Assembly (NCBI GenBank): GCA_037974335.1
Contig: CM075760.1
Coordinates: 35,287,609-35,351,608 of the forward strand
DNA length: 64,000 bases
Source of the DNA: Prionace glauca
Taxonomy: Eukaryota > Chordata > Chondrichthyes > Carcharhiniformes > Carcharhinidae
Direction of reading: 5' to 3'
Under the pieces are notes generated by a model. That model was not told where the DNA came from, did not search any database, and saw nothing but the letters and a program-made list of their open reading frames with translations. A program made the translations under genes and the position numbers. Shown one piece after another: positions 1 through 10,570 of this stretch (position 1 is its first letter; each line of letters begins with the position of its first letter).

Positions 1-288
1 CCAATATCCGACCCAAATCCTCATTTGTCAAATAAAATCGCAAATTTGTTGGCCATTTATCACAACCGGGTTTGTGGGAGTTTGTGGTACGTAACTTACC
101 TGGTTAGTTACAACATGAGAACAGCGAGTAAATTCAGCAAAGGTACCTCAGTGAGTTTTAATAACTTTGGGGCGACATGAGGTCGGGTAAAATGTTCTAT
201 ACATTCAAATTCCCCCATAATTTGTAATACTTTGGAATCGCTGAGATTAATGTGAATATAATCACTGCTCTGACTGATCATAGCAGCA

Positions 289-745
289 TAAAATCATAGA
301 ATCCCTACAGTTCAACATGGTCATTCGGTCCAATAACTCTGCAGCGGGCTCTCCAGCAGAGCATCCTACCTAGGCAAGCTTTCATCCGATCCCGGCAACC
401 ACACATATTCACAGGCTAATCCCCCGAACCTACACATTATTGGACACTAACAGGAAATTTAGCATAGACAATTTACATTGGGCCTGGGAAGGATGCTCTG
501 CCGGATAGCAGACTTGATGAACCAAATGCTCTACTTCTGCACTGTAGGGATTCTATGATTCTACTTTGCACATCATTGGGCGCTAAGGGGCAATTTATCA
601 CAGCCAATCCACCTAACCTGCACATCCTGGGACTGTGGAAGGAAACTGGAGCACTCGGAGGGAACTCACATGGATATGGGTAGAATGTGAAAACCACACA
701 CAGTCACCCAATGTTAGAATCGAACCCGCTTCCCTGTCGCCTGTG
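289..745 (-). repeat. tRNA-derived SINE fragments (HE1-like)
   Basis: Two stretches read as the reverse complement of the common elasmobranch SINE. One opens with 'atcatagaatccctacag' near 294; the other runs from about 590 through 'cacctaacctgcacatc' to a tRNA-like B-box relic, 'agaatcgaacccgc', near 716. Between them (about 480-565) lies a plus-orientation SINE 3' end, 'gtagggattctatgatt'. At least two copies are therefore juxtaposed or nested. Family naming as HE1-like is from memory of the consensus. Confidence 0.7.
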
Positions 746-1505
746 AGGGAGCAAAAATAATTGTATCTCTTCGTGATAACCACATTTTTTATTCTTCCCT
801 CGTGTGAGTGTGATCACTATTTGTGAAGGAATATTTCAGACATCAGATCTGTTTTTTATTTAACTTGTCGAGTTTAAACAGATTAAATCCTGAATCAGAT
901 TATCATTCAGTGGAATATCAGCCTGTTCACAGATACTTTATTAATTGTGACATCAGAACTTTCAGAACTAATTCTGAAATGAAATGTCTTATTTTATTGT
1001 AGTTAAGTACAGCCGGAGTTATGAATGTTCAAAAAGTTTTATTCATATTGAACCAACTGTTAAAATTCTTAAAATAAATCGCTATTTTGAGTTGAAACTG
1101 ATCAATAAGTGACGGTTTATCTGGTTTTTCTGTCATGAACATTTCATTGTAAACAGTGAGGTATTTATGTAAATAAATACAAGAATAGTAATTCCAAATG
1201 AGATTGTTGACTGACAAAAACACAACAAATATTTCCCCACCAACACAGAGCAGAAATAGAGACAATCATGCAAATCAATCAACGGATTCCAGTAATGGTT
1301 GTTTTTCAACATTATTTATTCACCAGTTATGTGAGGAAAAATATCATGATGATATCTATGTTCAGAATTAGGAAATAATCCCTCTGATCCCGAAATGTCA
1401 TGACACAGAAAACACAGAACATCTCCTGTGTTTCATCTCTTTCTCTGTCTTTCTCCTGTCTGGTTCTGCGTCTTGTCTCTCCACGATGGTTCATCGTCTT
1501 CACTC
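746..1505. other. AT-rich intergenic stretch, no gene seen
   Basis: No convincing gene or repeat is visible. A perfect immunoglobulin-type octamer ATGCAAAT occurs at 1268-1275, but it is 6.1 kb from the VH start and probably chance. Confidence 0.5.
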
Positions 1506-1507
1506 CA

Positions 1508-1597
1508 CAGCAAAAGAACATAAGAACGTAAGAAATGGGAGCAGGAGTAGGCCTTATAGCCCCTCGAGCCTGCCCCGGGCTCGATAAAATCAATGTT
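1508..1597 (-). repeat. CR1-clade LINE 3'-end fragment
   Basis: The stretch 'aacataagaacgtaagaaat' followed by 'gggagcaggagtaggcc' is the reverse complement of the tail seen on plus-oriented CR1 copies in this window (for example 47180-47253). It is a short 5'-truncated copy with no coding potential left. Confidence 0.75.
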
Positions 1598-1754
1598 TGC
1601 CCAATGTATTCTCTCAGCCACAGGTACAGGTTTCTAAAAGAATATAATTCAATAAATTGGAATCCATGACTGAGATTTATTCTAAAAGATCTCTTGAGAA
1701 ATCAATGATCTTGAAATGCTTGAAACATTTTCTTCTGCACCTAACCTCGGTTCC

Positions 1755-2335
1755 ACCTGGTGATAAGGATTCAATGTGGAATCTTTCCCTATATTTAGCC
1801 GGTGTTGTCCCTGTCCTTGGAGTATTTGACTGGACAGAGTAGAGGAATATTTACTCTGCGTCTGAACTCATTGTTCCTGGTTTATGAATGGTTGATATAT
1901 CTTTGTCAGGGAAGATTTAATCCGTATCGAATCTCTGCTGTACCTAGCCTGGGTGTGTTTTGTGGAACTGTGTGGACGGCTCTTTCCCCTATACCTAACA
2001 CTAATTTAAACCTGCCTCCTGGATCTCGGAAGGAAGAGTGCAGGAGAGATTTTACATAGAAGAGTGTCCATGCTCTTTCTGCCTTAATTTTGTTTGAACA
2101 GATTTATAGACGGAGTTTCACTCTGTTTATAGACAGTATAATGTTGTAAGAACGTTTGAATTGGATAGTTTAGAGGGAGATTCTCTTTGCATCTCACTCA
2201 TGCTATTCCTGATTTAGGAGTTATTAATTTGCCAGTACAGAGGGGATTTTGCATTCTGCAGCGAACCCCATGTTACTCCTGTCCTGTAAGATTTTGATGG
2301 GAGAGTCGGCCGTCTTTACAAATTTCATGGGGATT
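1755..2335. repeat. Decayed ~69-bp tandem repeat
   Basis: The phrase '(gta)cctgncctgggagtgttt' followed by 'gacagagtagagg' and 'tttactctgcgtctgaac' recurs in degraded form, for example near 1800, 1930, 2040, 2160 and 2270. Spacing fits several 65-75-bp units. A further single decayed unit lies near 13225-13340 in the J-C intron. The unit resembles a tandem repeat known from elasmobranch DNA; that link is from memory. Confidence 0.5.
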
Positions 2336-2439
2336 GAACCAGTATCTTTATATTACAGTAAATTTACCCTGTGTTAGCTCGTATTATGAGCCATGCCTTC
2401 GTTTATTTTCCACTGGACCCTAACTCATTCTATCTTGCA

Positions 2440-2700
2440 TGTAGAATGTTATGTTGTCTGTCTTTGCACATAGTAAATTGGATATATTATCTGTCTGTAC
2501 TAAATTAGACGCTGTCCCTGCTTATATTGTATGTCACTATGTTTCTGTTTATATTAAACGAGACATTGCCTCTGTTTATATTAATTTAGATCTCTCTCTG
2601 TTTGTATCAAAGTCGATGCAATCTTATTTCTGCAATTGTCCATATCCGCGTTTATATTGTATTAGACATGGTCTCAGTTTTTACTGCACTGGTCAATGCC
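2440..2700. repeat. Degenerate 30-35-bp tandem repeat
   Basis: Variants of 'ctgtttatattaaattagac' recur roughly every 30-35 bp (near 2520, 2550, 2575, 2600, 2650). The units are too diverged for exact boundaries. A similar motif, 'ctgtttatatga', recurs at 63460-63830 at the other end of the window. Confidence 0.45.
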
Positions 2701-3561
2701 AGTAATGATTAAAGTGGCTGGGAGAACACAATTCTCTGCATCCTTCTGCAAGGACAACCTGTGTGAGGTTTTGGACACTGGAAAAGAAATCTGAAATCTA
2801 CTTCTGCTGGCTGCAGTGAAAGTGGATATCAAGTCCTGTGTAGCATTCACTGTCAATGAAGAACAAAAAAACAAAGAAAATTACAGCACAATAAAATACT
2901 GGTGATCCAATACTGCCCGTTTCTGGATCTTGCCTGATAACAATCTTTTTTATCCCAACATATTATCTCTTCTTCTCACAAAACCGTGAAGTAAAACAAA
3001 CCTAATTCAAAGAGAGGCATAGTTAGTGCAGGAACAAAATTGCCAAAGTGAAATATATATCGGGTGAGTATCAAATATTACATCACCAGAGAGAATGCCG
3101 TGTGCAATGTAAACTGAGCTCTGGTCTAGCAGAGTATTAACAGAGCCAGGCTGTATTTTAATATAAACAGGGGCCTGGTTCAAGAAAATAGTAATGAGTT
3201 AGTGCCGAGTGCCACGTGGGGATGGTCAAATGCCAAATTCCAATCAGACCCATATCCCGTGAACGAAACATTTTTAAAAATAACATTGTCAAGTGAAATA
3301 AAACTGAGGCAGTGTCTCGCACAGTTTTACTGATATAGGAACTTCTTAGACATGAACTGAGACAGTGCTGAGTAATTAATGATACGAATAAGGAGAATAT
3401 AAAAAAAAGTTCAGAAAGATCGTAATTATTTTCACCAATTACCATCCATTTGCAATTTAATAATTTCATTCACCAGATCTCATTCATATATAATGAGGAA
3501 TATATTTACAGTTACTCTGTGATAAGAAAGCGACGTTGCCTCGGCCCCCATTTATTCCCCA
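2701..3561. other. Intergenic, nothing recognised
   Basis: No gene, RNA or clear repeat is visible. Short open frames here have no family signature. Confidence 0.4.
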
Positions 3562-3775
3562 TTGCTAATTGCATTCAGTAAGCTGGTGGTGAACCGCCTT
3601 ATTCAATTGCTGCAGAACCTGCAGTGTAGGTACACCGACAGTGCTCTTAGGGAGGGTGTTCCTGGACTCCGACGCAGCGTAAGTAAAGGAGTGGTCCAAG
3701 AGAGGTTTGTGAGTGTCTTGGAGAGGAGTTTACAGCCGGGGTTGTTCCAATTCCCCAGTTATCATCAACTCATAC
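3562..3775 (+). repeat. Old dispersed repeat, unclassified
   Basis: The text 'ctggtggtgaaccgcctt' followed by 'gctgcagaacctgcagtg' and 'cttagggagggtgttcctgg' matches a dispersed vertebrate repeat whose better-preserved part lies at 13433-13850 ('aggaagttccaggattttga'). It is probably derived from a retroelement. The open frame across it is not a host gene. Confidence 0.5.
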
Positions 3776-3815
3776 AGATAAACAATTAATTCACCAATTA
3801 TATTCATCAGTTTGA

Positions 3816-3940
3816 TAAAAGCAAAATACTGCAGATTCTGGAAACTGAAACAAAAATAATGAATGCTGGAAAATCTCAACGAGTCTGACAGCATCTGTGG
3901 AGAGAGAATAGAGCCAACGTTTCGAGTCAGTGTGGTTTTT
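3816..3940 (+). repeat. Short dispersed repeat, plus copy
   Basis: The stretch 'gcaaaatactgcagattctg' to 'gacagcatctgtggagagag' and 'ccaacgtttcgagtca' is a short elasmobranch dispersed repeat. The same unit is present at 59910-60260, where it is split by another element. Confidence 0.6.
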
Positions 3941-4224
3941 TTTGGAAGAAATTGAAGAGGATGATGACATTGAGAAATGATGTGGGTGGACAGGGATTAG
4001 GATTTTTTTGAGAATATAGTTTCTGATTGGGATGTTGATTAGTTTAGGATGAAGAAGTTTGTTCTGATATTTGGGATCACTCTGTGAATTGATGCAGCTT
4101 ATGTGAGTGTCTCGAAATAGTATCTATTATTTCTGTTATTCCCATCTCACAGGAAATTTATGCAGCTTTTCTAACACGTTGCAGGAAGCAATGATGATCT
4201 ATCCATAGCAGTAGGGATACTCTG

Positions 4225-4325
4225 CCGAAGGGTCATCCAGATGTGAAACAAAGTCTCTATTCTGTCTCCACAGATGTTACTGAGATTCTCCAGTATTTTC
4301 TGTTTATTTTCGGCATTTCGGCATT
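4225..4325 (-). repeat. Short dispersed repeat, minus copy
   Basis: Reverse-orientation copy of the repeat at 3816-3940: 'tctgtctccacagatgttac' then 'ctccagtattttctg'. With that copy it forms a loose inverted pair about 0.4 kb apart. Confidence 0.5.
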
Positions 4326-7240
4326 GATATATAACTGTACTTTGCTTCGTATAATTTATTGATATTAAACTTTATTGACAACACATTGGCTTTTTGACAC
4401 CAAGAAATAAAATCTGTCCCAGAATTCAGTGGGGAATGGAATTAATTCAGACCGAGGATATGAACAGCTAACCAGCAGCCTCTGCGCTTCATTGACAAGT
4501 CACCACCTCATCATCACACAGAAAGTCCTGATACATAGCTGGAGTGTGTGATGGTTTTCAAAGTGATGATATAAATGGAACAACCGGCACTTCATGTGAA
4601 GTTACTGAATCTTTAAATTCCGAATCATTATTACACTGTTTTGGGAAATAATGTTACACTTGTAGTTTTCCAGTGAGCTTCACAAATATTTCTGTTGCTA
4701 CCTTATTTACTTTTCACCCTGTTGTCTTCACTAATTTGGGTGAGGGTTTGTTGATTGATTTGTTGTATATGAAAGAAGCAGTATTTTATATAGTACAATC
4801 ATTCCTCCTCAACCAAATCCCGCTCTCTCTTTCTGTCCTGGATATGAAGATTCAGCATCAGCAGAGAAATGAACCATCCGAACTGCAGGAAAATCTCCCC
4901 CTACTCTTCAAGAGGATCAGCTTGCTAACTCCCGAGAAACTCGGAATGTATTTCAGCCAGACACTCTGGAAGGATTGATGGACACGCATTGAATAAAGGA
5001 GTTGTTTCAATTTATGAAGTAGTCAAACACAAATATGGAAATGTAGAGCAGCATCATTCAGTCCCATTTATCAATGAATCCACCAATCCATTCAGTAATT
5101 CCTCAATCAAAATATTCAGGCATCCAACAGTCATTCATCCATCAGTCATTCAAATGCCATTCATTCCTGTGTCAACACAGTCATACATTTATTGTTTGTG
5201 TAGATGGTGACATCAATTATTTTAATTGATCCAGTGATCCAGAGACCCAGGGCAATGATGTGAGGACAAGGATTTAAGTCGGACCGTTCCCGCAGGTAGA
5301 TTTTGAATTCTATTGATAAATCTGGAATGGATACTAATTGCGATCATTGGAACCGCTCTGACTCCCCAATGCAGGAAATCTTCCATCCCTACATTGTCTC
5401 ACAAGGATATAACTGCAGACTGAAAGCAAAATAGCTGACTCTTTAATATATACAGAAGTGTCCTCGAAAACCAGTCAATTTAAGGGAATTTGGGACAGGC
5501 AAAGAGTGTTGGTCTTTCCAAACAAACATCCCATGGAAAGATAAAAGGAAATAAAATATAAATGTGCATGCTCAAATATAACAGCATGTATCGTCTCTCT
5601 GAGCCATTTCTCAGTCTGCCTGTGATTATTTCTGTCCGTCCATCACAATATCCTGATGTGTTGGAAAAATCATCATTGTTGTTAATAGGGTGCCAGAGAA
5701 GGTAGAAAATAATCCTTTCTTTCGAGATGGGAAAACATCATCCAGATTTATAACTTCCAAAAATTCAAGTGCCTCCAGTACTGTTGCTGGGTAGATTTGT
5801 TTATAAATTGACCTTACTGACAACATGCAGGGTTTTAAGTTGGCTTGTAGCCAAGCGGTCAGTGCTGATGAAACTGATCTTTGATCTACTGCACAAACAC
5901 CCCCAGATGTTTCCTTTCAATAACTCTGAGCATTTGACAGCAGCCTGGATTGCTGCCAAATACTGTGTGGGACAGATTAGCGTGAAGCTCAATGGACAAC
6001 ATGGGATTCAGACATTTTAACAGTAAATGTTTAATTCCCACAATTTAAATCGCAATCATTCTAATCAAGTATTTTCATTCAGTGTCCTGTTCATTACCTG
6101 AGTAAATATTATGTCAAACAATAAAGTGACCGGATGATTTTTTTCATTTGTATAGTTTCCGAGTAAATTTCATTCCAATAATTAAAGTCTGTTTATTAAT
6201 CACTTCATGAAATGAGAGAGAGAGATGTTGATGGGCCCAGTTCCCCAGTGAAGTAAAATCGGTGCAATGACATGAAATAATATTAAAACAACATCATAAA
6301 ACTGACATGAACACCGGGGATTCCTGGAATATTCTGAAATTTCTGTATCACATTGAAACAGCAGCGTGTCTTGTACCTGATTAGCACCGTGTTCTATTGT
6401 ACAGTATAATCTGATTTCTGTTATTGAAGAGTTCCTCTCATAGCTGCCAATGATTGGAGAAATGATCAGTTCATAACCTGATTCAATGTAAGATAAAACA
6501 TTTATTCTTGTGATATTGTGCAATGTGCCGCAAAGCTCTGATATCCTGTATTCCCAATACCAGTGTATGTTACACAGCCGGTAACCAATAGAGTGAGTTG
6601 CAATGACCTGGATGCTGAAGGAGAACTTTAATGATCTCAGTGTCCGTTCCGATTCATTAACTTCTCCGTCAAAAATCAATTTAATTTTATGTTTCTCTGT
6701 CAACTCACTATTTAATTATCAGGAGGTTGGGATTCTCATTATTTTCAAAGGCCTGTCTTCGAGATTGGGGCAGTTTGAAAATATAAGGAGAAACATTGTA
6801 TTGTGTGAGAGTTTCTTCTCATCTCCAAACCCAATTTGTACAGCGAAAGCCACCAAACTGTAAATAGAATCACTTTGTATATTCTACACATTGAGTTACA
6901 GAAATCGATGGTATTTCTTCTGATAAATTGTGCTTTATTATTGTAATGTGGCAGAGACACGGAGTTGTTGCAAAATTCTCTAATGTTCCAAAATGTTATT
7001 TCTTCATTTTCAGATTTATTTTCTTCTTGGGGGTGTGGTAATAAAATCACAGTTTTAACAACGGAATTACTTATTTAAATAAATAAATGATGAACTGTAA
7101 CATCACCATCAGAAATAATGGGGACAATACAATGAACATTTCAGCCAAACAAATATCCTGATACAGATAAAATGCCCATTTTAATATTAATCTATTGTAA
7201 ATCTCCGAGTCCATTCTGTTGGGGGTGTGGAAGGTGGGAC
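4326..7240. other. AT-rich region upstream of VH, no clear gene
   Basis: No gene can be assigned. A degenerate CATTCA-rich simple repeat lies at about 5052-5190. The only long open frame is the minus-strand one at 6200-6703, listed separately. The region ends at the GC-rich VH promoter block. Confidence 0.4.
6200..6703 (-). other. 167-codon open frame, unrecognised
   Basis: This is a minus-strand open frame of 167 codons in AT-rich DNA, where stops are frequent; I would expect about 0.1 such frame by chance in the window. The translation is rich in Ile and Ser, has seven Cys and a hydrophobic stretch near residues 137-150 (FYDVVLILFHVIAPILL). I recognise no domain and see no obvious promoter, splice-site or codon-bias support. 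It could be a decayed exon, a repeat fragment or chance. Confidence 0.15.
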
Positions 7241-7245
7241 GTGGA

Positions 7246-7289
7246 TCCAGGCGCCGCCTCCAGCAGGGAATCAACAGGCGGCGCCTGGA
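7246..7289. promoter_or_regulatory. 14-bp GC-rich inverted repeat upstream of VH
   Basis: Arms tccaggcgccgcct (7246-7259) and aggcggcgcctgga (7276-7289) are perfect reverse complements separated by 16 nt. They lie 22 nt upstream of the TATA-like box, in the only GC-rich block of an AT-rich region. Position suggests a promoter element; no factor is assigned. Confidence 0.6.
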
Positions 7290-7310
7290 AAGCCGCCCCC
7301 TTCTGCCGGG

Positions 7311-7320
7311 TATTTAAATA
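7311..7320 (+). promoter_or_regulatory. VH TATA-like box
   Basis: tatttaaata lies 90 bp upstream of the leader ATG, suitable for a VH promoter. No octamer ATGCAAAT/ATTTGCAT occurs between about 7140 and 7410. Shark VH promoters are reported to lack the octamer, so this fits. Confidence 0.6.
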
Positions 7321-7409
7321 CCGCTCACTGGGACCGGAATCCAACAGTCCGGGAGCTGGTTTGTTCACTGACTTCCTGACACAACCATTTCCCCCAAATC
7401 ACCAGAAAG

Positions 7410-7893
7410 ATGAGGTCGGCCATTTCTCTCAGTTTGTTGCTGACTTTCTTATCTGGTGAGTATTTTTTTTATTATTGTTCAAGTCTCTCACTGTTACTGT
7501 CTCAGTGTTAGTCTCTCTCTGGAATGTTCCAGACTCAGCAATCATTTCACTAAGATTAACCCCCGGTGTTTTTGATCTATTTTTACAGGTGTCCAGTCGG
7601 ATGTTGTGTTGACCCAGCCAGAGGCAGAGACCGGGGGTCCCGGAGGTTCCCTGAAACTGACCTGTAAAACCAGCGGGTTCGATCTTGGCAGCTACTCCAT
7701 GTACTGGATCCGGCAGGTTCCCGGACAGGGCCTGGAGTGGCTGGTTAGGTACTATAGTTCATCCAGCAACAACTACGCCCCATCAATTAAGGGTCGGTTT
7801 ACTGCGTCCAAAGACACTTCAAACAGCATCTTCTCTTTGGACATGAGGAGCCTGAAGATTGAAGACACGGCCATCTATTACTGTGCAAGAGAC
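7410..7893 (+). CDS. IgM VH segment: leader exon 7410-7455, V exon 7589-7893
   Basis: This is the germline heavy-chain variable segment, which forms the antigen-binding domain after V(D)J recombination. The leader exon encodes [16 protein letters not shown] and splices at 7456 (GTGAGT) to an acceptor TTTTTACAG ending at 7588. The leader's last nucleotide and the V exon give G-V-Q-S, then the mature chain begins [10 protein letters not shown]. Framework hallmarks are Cys in LTCKTSGF, Trp in [20 protein letters not shown] in FR3 and the terminal [10 protein letters not shown]. The frame is open throughout. It is unrearranged, because a recombination signal follows directly. The chain closely resembles known shark IgM VH in its opening and FR2. 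No frameshift or missing invariant residue is seen, so it should be usable. Confidence 0.95.
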
Positions 7894-7932
7894 CACAGCG
7901 AGAGGATCCAGGGCTTCACCCGGACAAGAACA
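7894..7932 (+). promoter_or_regulatory. VH 23-bp recombination signal
   Basis: Heptamer CACAGCG (7894-7900), 23-nt spacer (7901-7923), nonamer ACAAGAACA (7924-7932). The heptamer keeps the CACAG core; the nonamer keeps the A-rich centre with two departures from ACAAAAACC. It pairs with the 12-bp signal 5' of D1. Confidence 0.93.
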
Positions 7933-8279
7933 GCCCGAGAGGGAATTCCGCAACTTCATTCATAACCTGAAAGTCAGTATCTGTTTTAAATGCAATATGA
8001 TCGAGAGTGGTCAGAAACAAACTATAATCGTGTTTAAAAAAAAGTAACGCAGAAAGCATTTAACAGTAAATCTTCCCAAACTCACCGATATAACTGGTGA
8101 GCTTTTCACTGACTTTATATTCATTGTAGTTTCAGCAAGTCCCACACACGATATATTACTCTTTTTAATATTTCTCATAGATTGTGTTGTATAAACAGTT
8201 GCCTACATTTTACATTAGACCAAAACGAATGATACATTTAAAGTGAATATTGAACAGCAGGACTGAACAGAGTGAGTGC
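7933..8279. other. V-D1 spacer
   Basis: AT-rich non-coding DNA between V and D1. The roughly 350-bp spacing is typical of compact shark clusters. No other feature is seen. Confidence 0.6.
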
Positions 8280-8307
8280 AGTTTTTGTATGGGTGTGTGT
8301 CACTGTG
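8280..8307 (+). promoter_or_regulatory. D1 5' 12-bp recombination signal
   Basis: Nonamer AGTTTTTGT (8280-8288), 12-nt spacer (8289-8300), heptamer CACTGTG (8301-8307). Near-consensus. Confidence 0.93.
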
Positions 8308-8322
8308 ATATACTATGGGAGT
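8308..8322 (+). other. IgH D1 segment
   Basis: A 15-nt diversity segment, atatactatgggagt, bounded exactly by two heptamers. The reading frames give ILWE, YTMG and the tyrosine-containing Y-Y-G-S type. It contributes to CDR3. The 12-bp signal on its left and the 22-bp signal on its right enforce V to D1 to D2 order under the 12/23 rule. Confidence 0.92.
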
Positions 8323-8360
8323 CACAGTGCTGAGAAAAGCGCCATCCTCATACAAAAACC
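8323..8360 (+). promoter_or_regulatory. D1 3' 22/23-type recombination signal
   Basis: Heptamer CACAGTG (8323-8329), 22-nt spacer (8330-8351), perfect nonamer ACAAAAACC (8352-8360). It is the strongest signal of the cluster apart from the one-nucleotide-short spacer. Confidence 0.93.
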
Positions 8361-8669
8361 TCAGAAAAGGACGTTGCTTAACTTTGTGACCAATGCCATT
8401 GCCGAATGCCAAAGTAAATGAGGCTTCAAAAAAATAATACTTAGAAACAGCATTGTTTTTTTTTAAGATGTAAAATGCTTCAATTTTATTGTTATTGATT
8501 TACACGCTGAATGTGCACAGAGAGTGTAAAAGTTTCTAACCCCCTTTATCAATATCATGACCAGTAAAAATTGAAATATCTCACTGAGTCACCCTTAACG
8601 AGCTGGAAACAGGCTTTTGAAATAGCAGTGAAATTAACTGTCTGTATTTTACAGTTAACAGTCCGCCTC
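8361..8669. other. D1-D2 spacer
   Basis: AT-rich non-coding spacer with no further segment or signal seen. Confidence 0.6.
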
Positions 8670-8697
8670 AGTATTTGTCATGCTGTGTCTCACTGTG
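8670..8697 (+). promoter_or_regulatory. D2 5' 12-bp recombination signal
   Basis: Nonamer AGTATTTGT (8670-8678), 12-nt spacer (8679-8690), heptamer CACTGTG (8691-8697). Confidence 0.92.
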
Positions 8698-8709
8698 ATT
8701 ACTGGATGG
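8698..8709 (+). other. IgH D2 segment
   Basis: A 12-nt diversity segment, attactggatgg, between two heptamers. Both flanking signals have 12-bp spacers, so D2 can join the 22-bp side of D1 and the 23-bp side of JH. Confidence 0.9.
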
Positions 8710-8737
8710 CACAGCAGTTACTGTCAATACAAAAAAC
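8710..8737 (+). promoter_or_regulatory. D2 3' 12-bp recombination signal
   Basis: Heptamer CACAGCA (8710-8716), 12-nt spacer (8717-8728), nonamer ACAAAAAAC (8729-8737). The heptamer departs from consensus at its last two positions, as several functional signals do. Confidence 0.9.
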
Positions 8738-9061
8738 CCTCAGCACTGATTGACTGAAACTGGATTAGTGTCACTTTTAAATCTCAACTGTAATCACAGT
8801 ACAGTATTATTTATGTCCAGCACTGACCACATGACAAGAATAAACATGGAAAATCTTGATAATTACTCAATTATCGATGTGTGTTTTCAACAACATGTTC
8901 ACGTGTCACTCTGTGAAATATAAAACTTTAGGTCATTTATGAATGTCAAATGATATCCAGAAATACAATTATAATTTAATGAACATTAATTGATTTTGCT
9001 TTTCCTTGGGTTTGTGAATATTTAAAATAATGGTGATTTTGTCTCTATTTCGTGCAGGGAC
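8738..9061. other. D2-J spacer
   Basis: AT-rich non-coding spacer; no gene segment or repeat is seen. Confidence 0.6.
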
Positions 9062-9100
9062 GGTTATTGTATGACACAGCGTACGGAATGTGACACTGTG
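9062..9100 (+). promoter_or_regulatory. JH 5' 23-bp recombination signal
   Basis: Nonamer GGTTATTGT (9062-9070; one change from GGTTTTTGT), 23-nt spacer (9071-9093), heptamer CACTGTG (9094-9100). Confidence 0.93.
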
Positions 9101-9148
9101 ACTACTTCGACTACTGGGGACAAGGGACCATGGTGACGGTGACTACAG
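9101..9148 (+). CDS. IgH JH segment
   Basis: A 48-nt joining segment encoding YFDYWGQGTMVTVTT in the frame that carries the WGQG motif. It ends ACAG followed by the splice donor GTAAGA at 9149, leaving phase 1 as in all heavy-chain J segments. The next exon, CH1, begins 10.5 kb downstream in matching phase. Only one JH is present, consistent with the single-cluster organisation of shark heavy-chain genes. Confidence 0.95.
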
Positions 9149-9429
9149 GTAAGAACCATCCACTTATTGAGTAACTGGTTTACATGTGTCTTTGTTTTAT
9201 ATTTTTATCTGTACTAATAATCCATGTGGTAACATCAATGTGAGTTTGGTGGATTCTCGGTTGAGAATTGTTACAATGTTTCCTGTGATTCTGCTGCAAA
9301 GGGGTTTTAGAATTCCGCTCTTTCTGGACAATAGTTGATGCTGAGGGTTTCAATCCCAAATTGTTGGGATTTTGCGTTTATCTGTTGAGGTTATTGTGTG
9401 GTTGGGTTACTTTAAAATCCGAATGTCTG

Positions 9430-10570
9430 TTTTACAATTCAGCGTTTCTGCAGCGTTTAATCTCGATGACATCTATTGGCTGCGGTTTGTACCATCTACT
9501 GCACAAGTGTTTGAAATTTGGACCAAAAATTTAAAACAATCTAAAATTTCTACATTTATCCAGTGAAAATGTTCCACTCACTCACAATGCTGGTGCTGCT
9601 GTGCAATAATTTCTGCTTATTCTAAACATGAATTAGTTTGGTGATGGGCGAATTGGCTGGAATTTATATTAAACATTTCTGTAAATGTTATATTTGATTC
9701 TGTTGAGAGTGTTTGTAGAATTGAGCTGCTTCCACATGAAGCGGGGTTCAGTCTCTCAGTGATGCGTTTTTTTTCCTCTGATGAGGAGATTATGAATCTG
9801 GATGACTCTAAATACGTAAAATTTGTGAATTAATTTGGTGTTTCTGCATTGTTGAACTCAGTGACACCGAGCTGTTACACGTTTTGTGATTGAATATGAA
9901 CATTCTGCGGGTCGCAACTGCTTGATGCATGACTGCAGGGAGAAATAAAGCAGGCTTTATTGTATTTGTATGTTTAAAATCTTTAGTGATATCGGCTTAC
10001 TCCACTCATTCAGAACATAGTTTGTCACTGCATTCAGATTTTGGGGTATCTGCAATGTTTAATCTCGGTGGCATTTGATGGCTGGAACTTTTACCATCCA
10101 AATGTTTAAATATGTTTGAAATATGACCCAATGTGAATAAGATGTGATAAAGTTTCAATGCTAATTTGTTGGACAAATTCCACCTCCTCGCAATGCTATT
10201 GCTATTATTCTAGATTTATGTTTAGTTTAATAATTGGTTAAGAGCTAGTTTGCAAGATTCGATATTGAGGTTTTTTTTGCAATGTTATATTTGATTCTGT
10301 TGAATGGATAATTGATCTGTTTTTCTGTGAAACGGATTCATTCCCTCATTGATGTGTTTTGTTGTGTTTCTGCTGAGGAGATTCTATGGTACAGTCACTG
10401 TGAATGTTTAAAATTTGTGCTATAGTTTGGCTTTGTGGCATTATTTCTGTGTTGTTTAAATAGTGTATAACGGTGCCGTTGAGAGTTTAGATGTTTTCTG
10501 GTTGAACAGAAACAATCTTTGAGTTTGAAAATCCTTGTAGGGAGAAAACAAGCAGGTTGGGGGGAAAGAA
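9430..10570 (+). repeat. Old ~600-bp tandem duplication in J-C intron
   Basis: The stretch from about 9436 to 9965 is repeated, diverged, at about 10030-10560. Shared in order: 'attcag...tctgca...tttaatctcg' then 'catt/ctattggctg', 'gttatatttgattctgttga', 'tgatgcgttt/tgatgtgttt', 'gaggagatt', 'aaatttgtg', and 'gcagggagaaata/tagggagaaaaca' with 'gcagg'. A third partial copy of the right part lies at about 11140-11300 ('aaaatttgtgaaattgttta', 'gtagggataaagcag'). Non-coding; copies are well diverged. Confidence 0.65.

Noticed and set aside
1268-1275. Perfect octamer ATGCAAAT
   Set aside because: It is 6.1 kb upstream of the VH start, with no V segment nearby; an 8-mer is expected about once or more per 64 kb on two strands.
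7859-8047. Second frame overlapping the end of VH
   Set aside because: Alternative frame through the V end and recombination signal; not coding.
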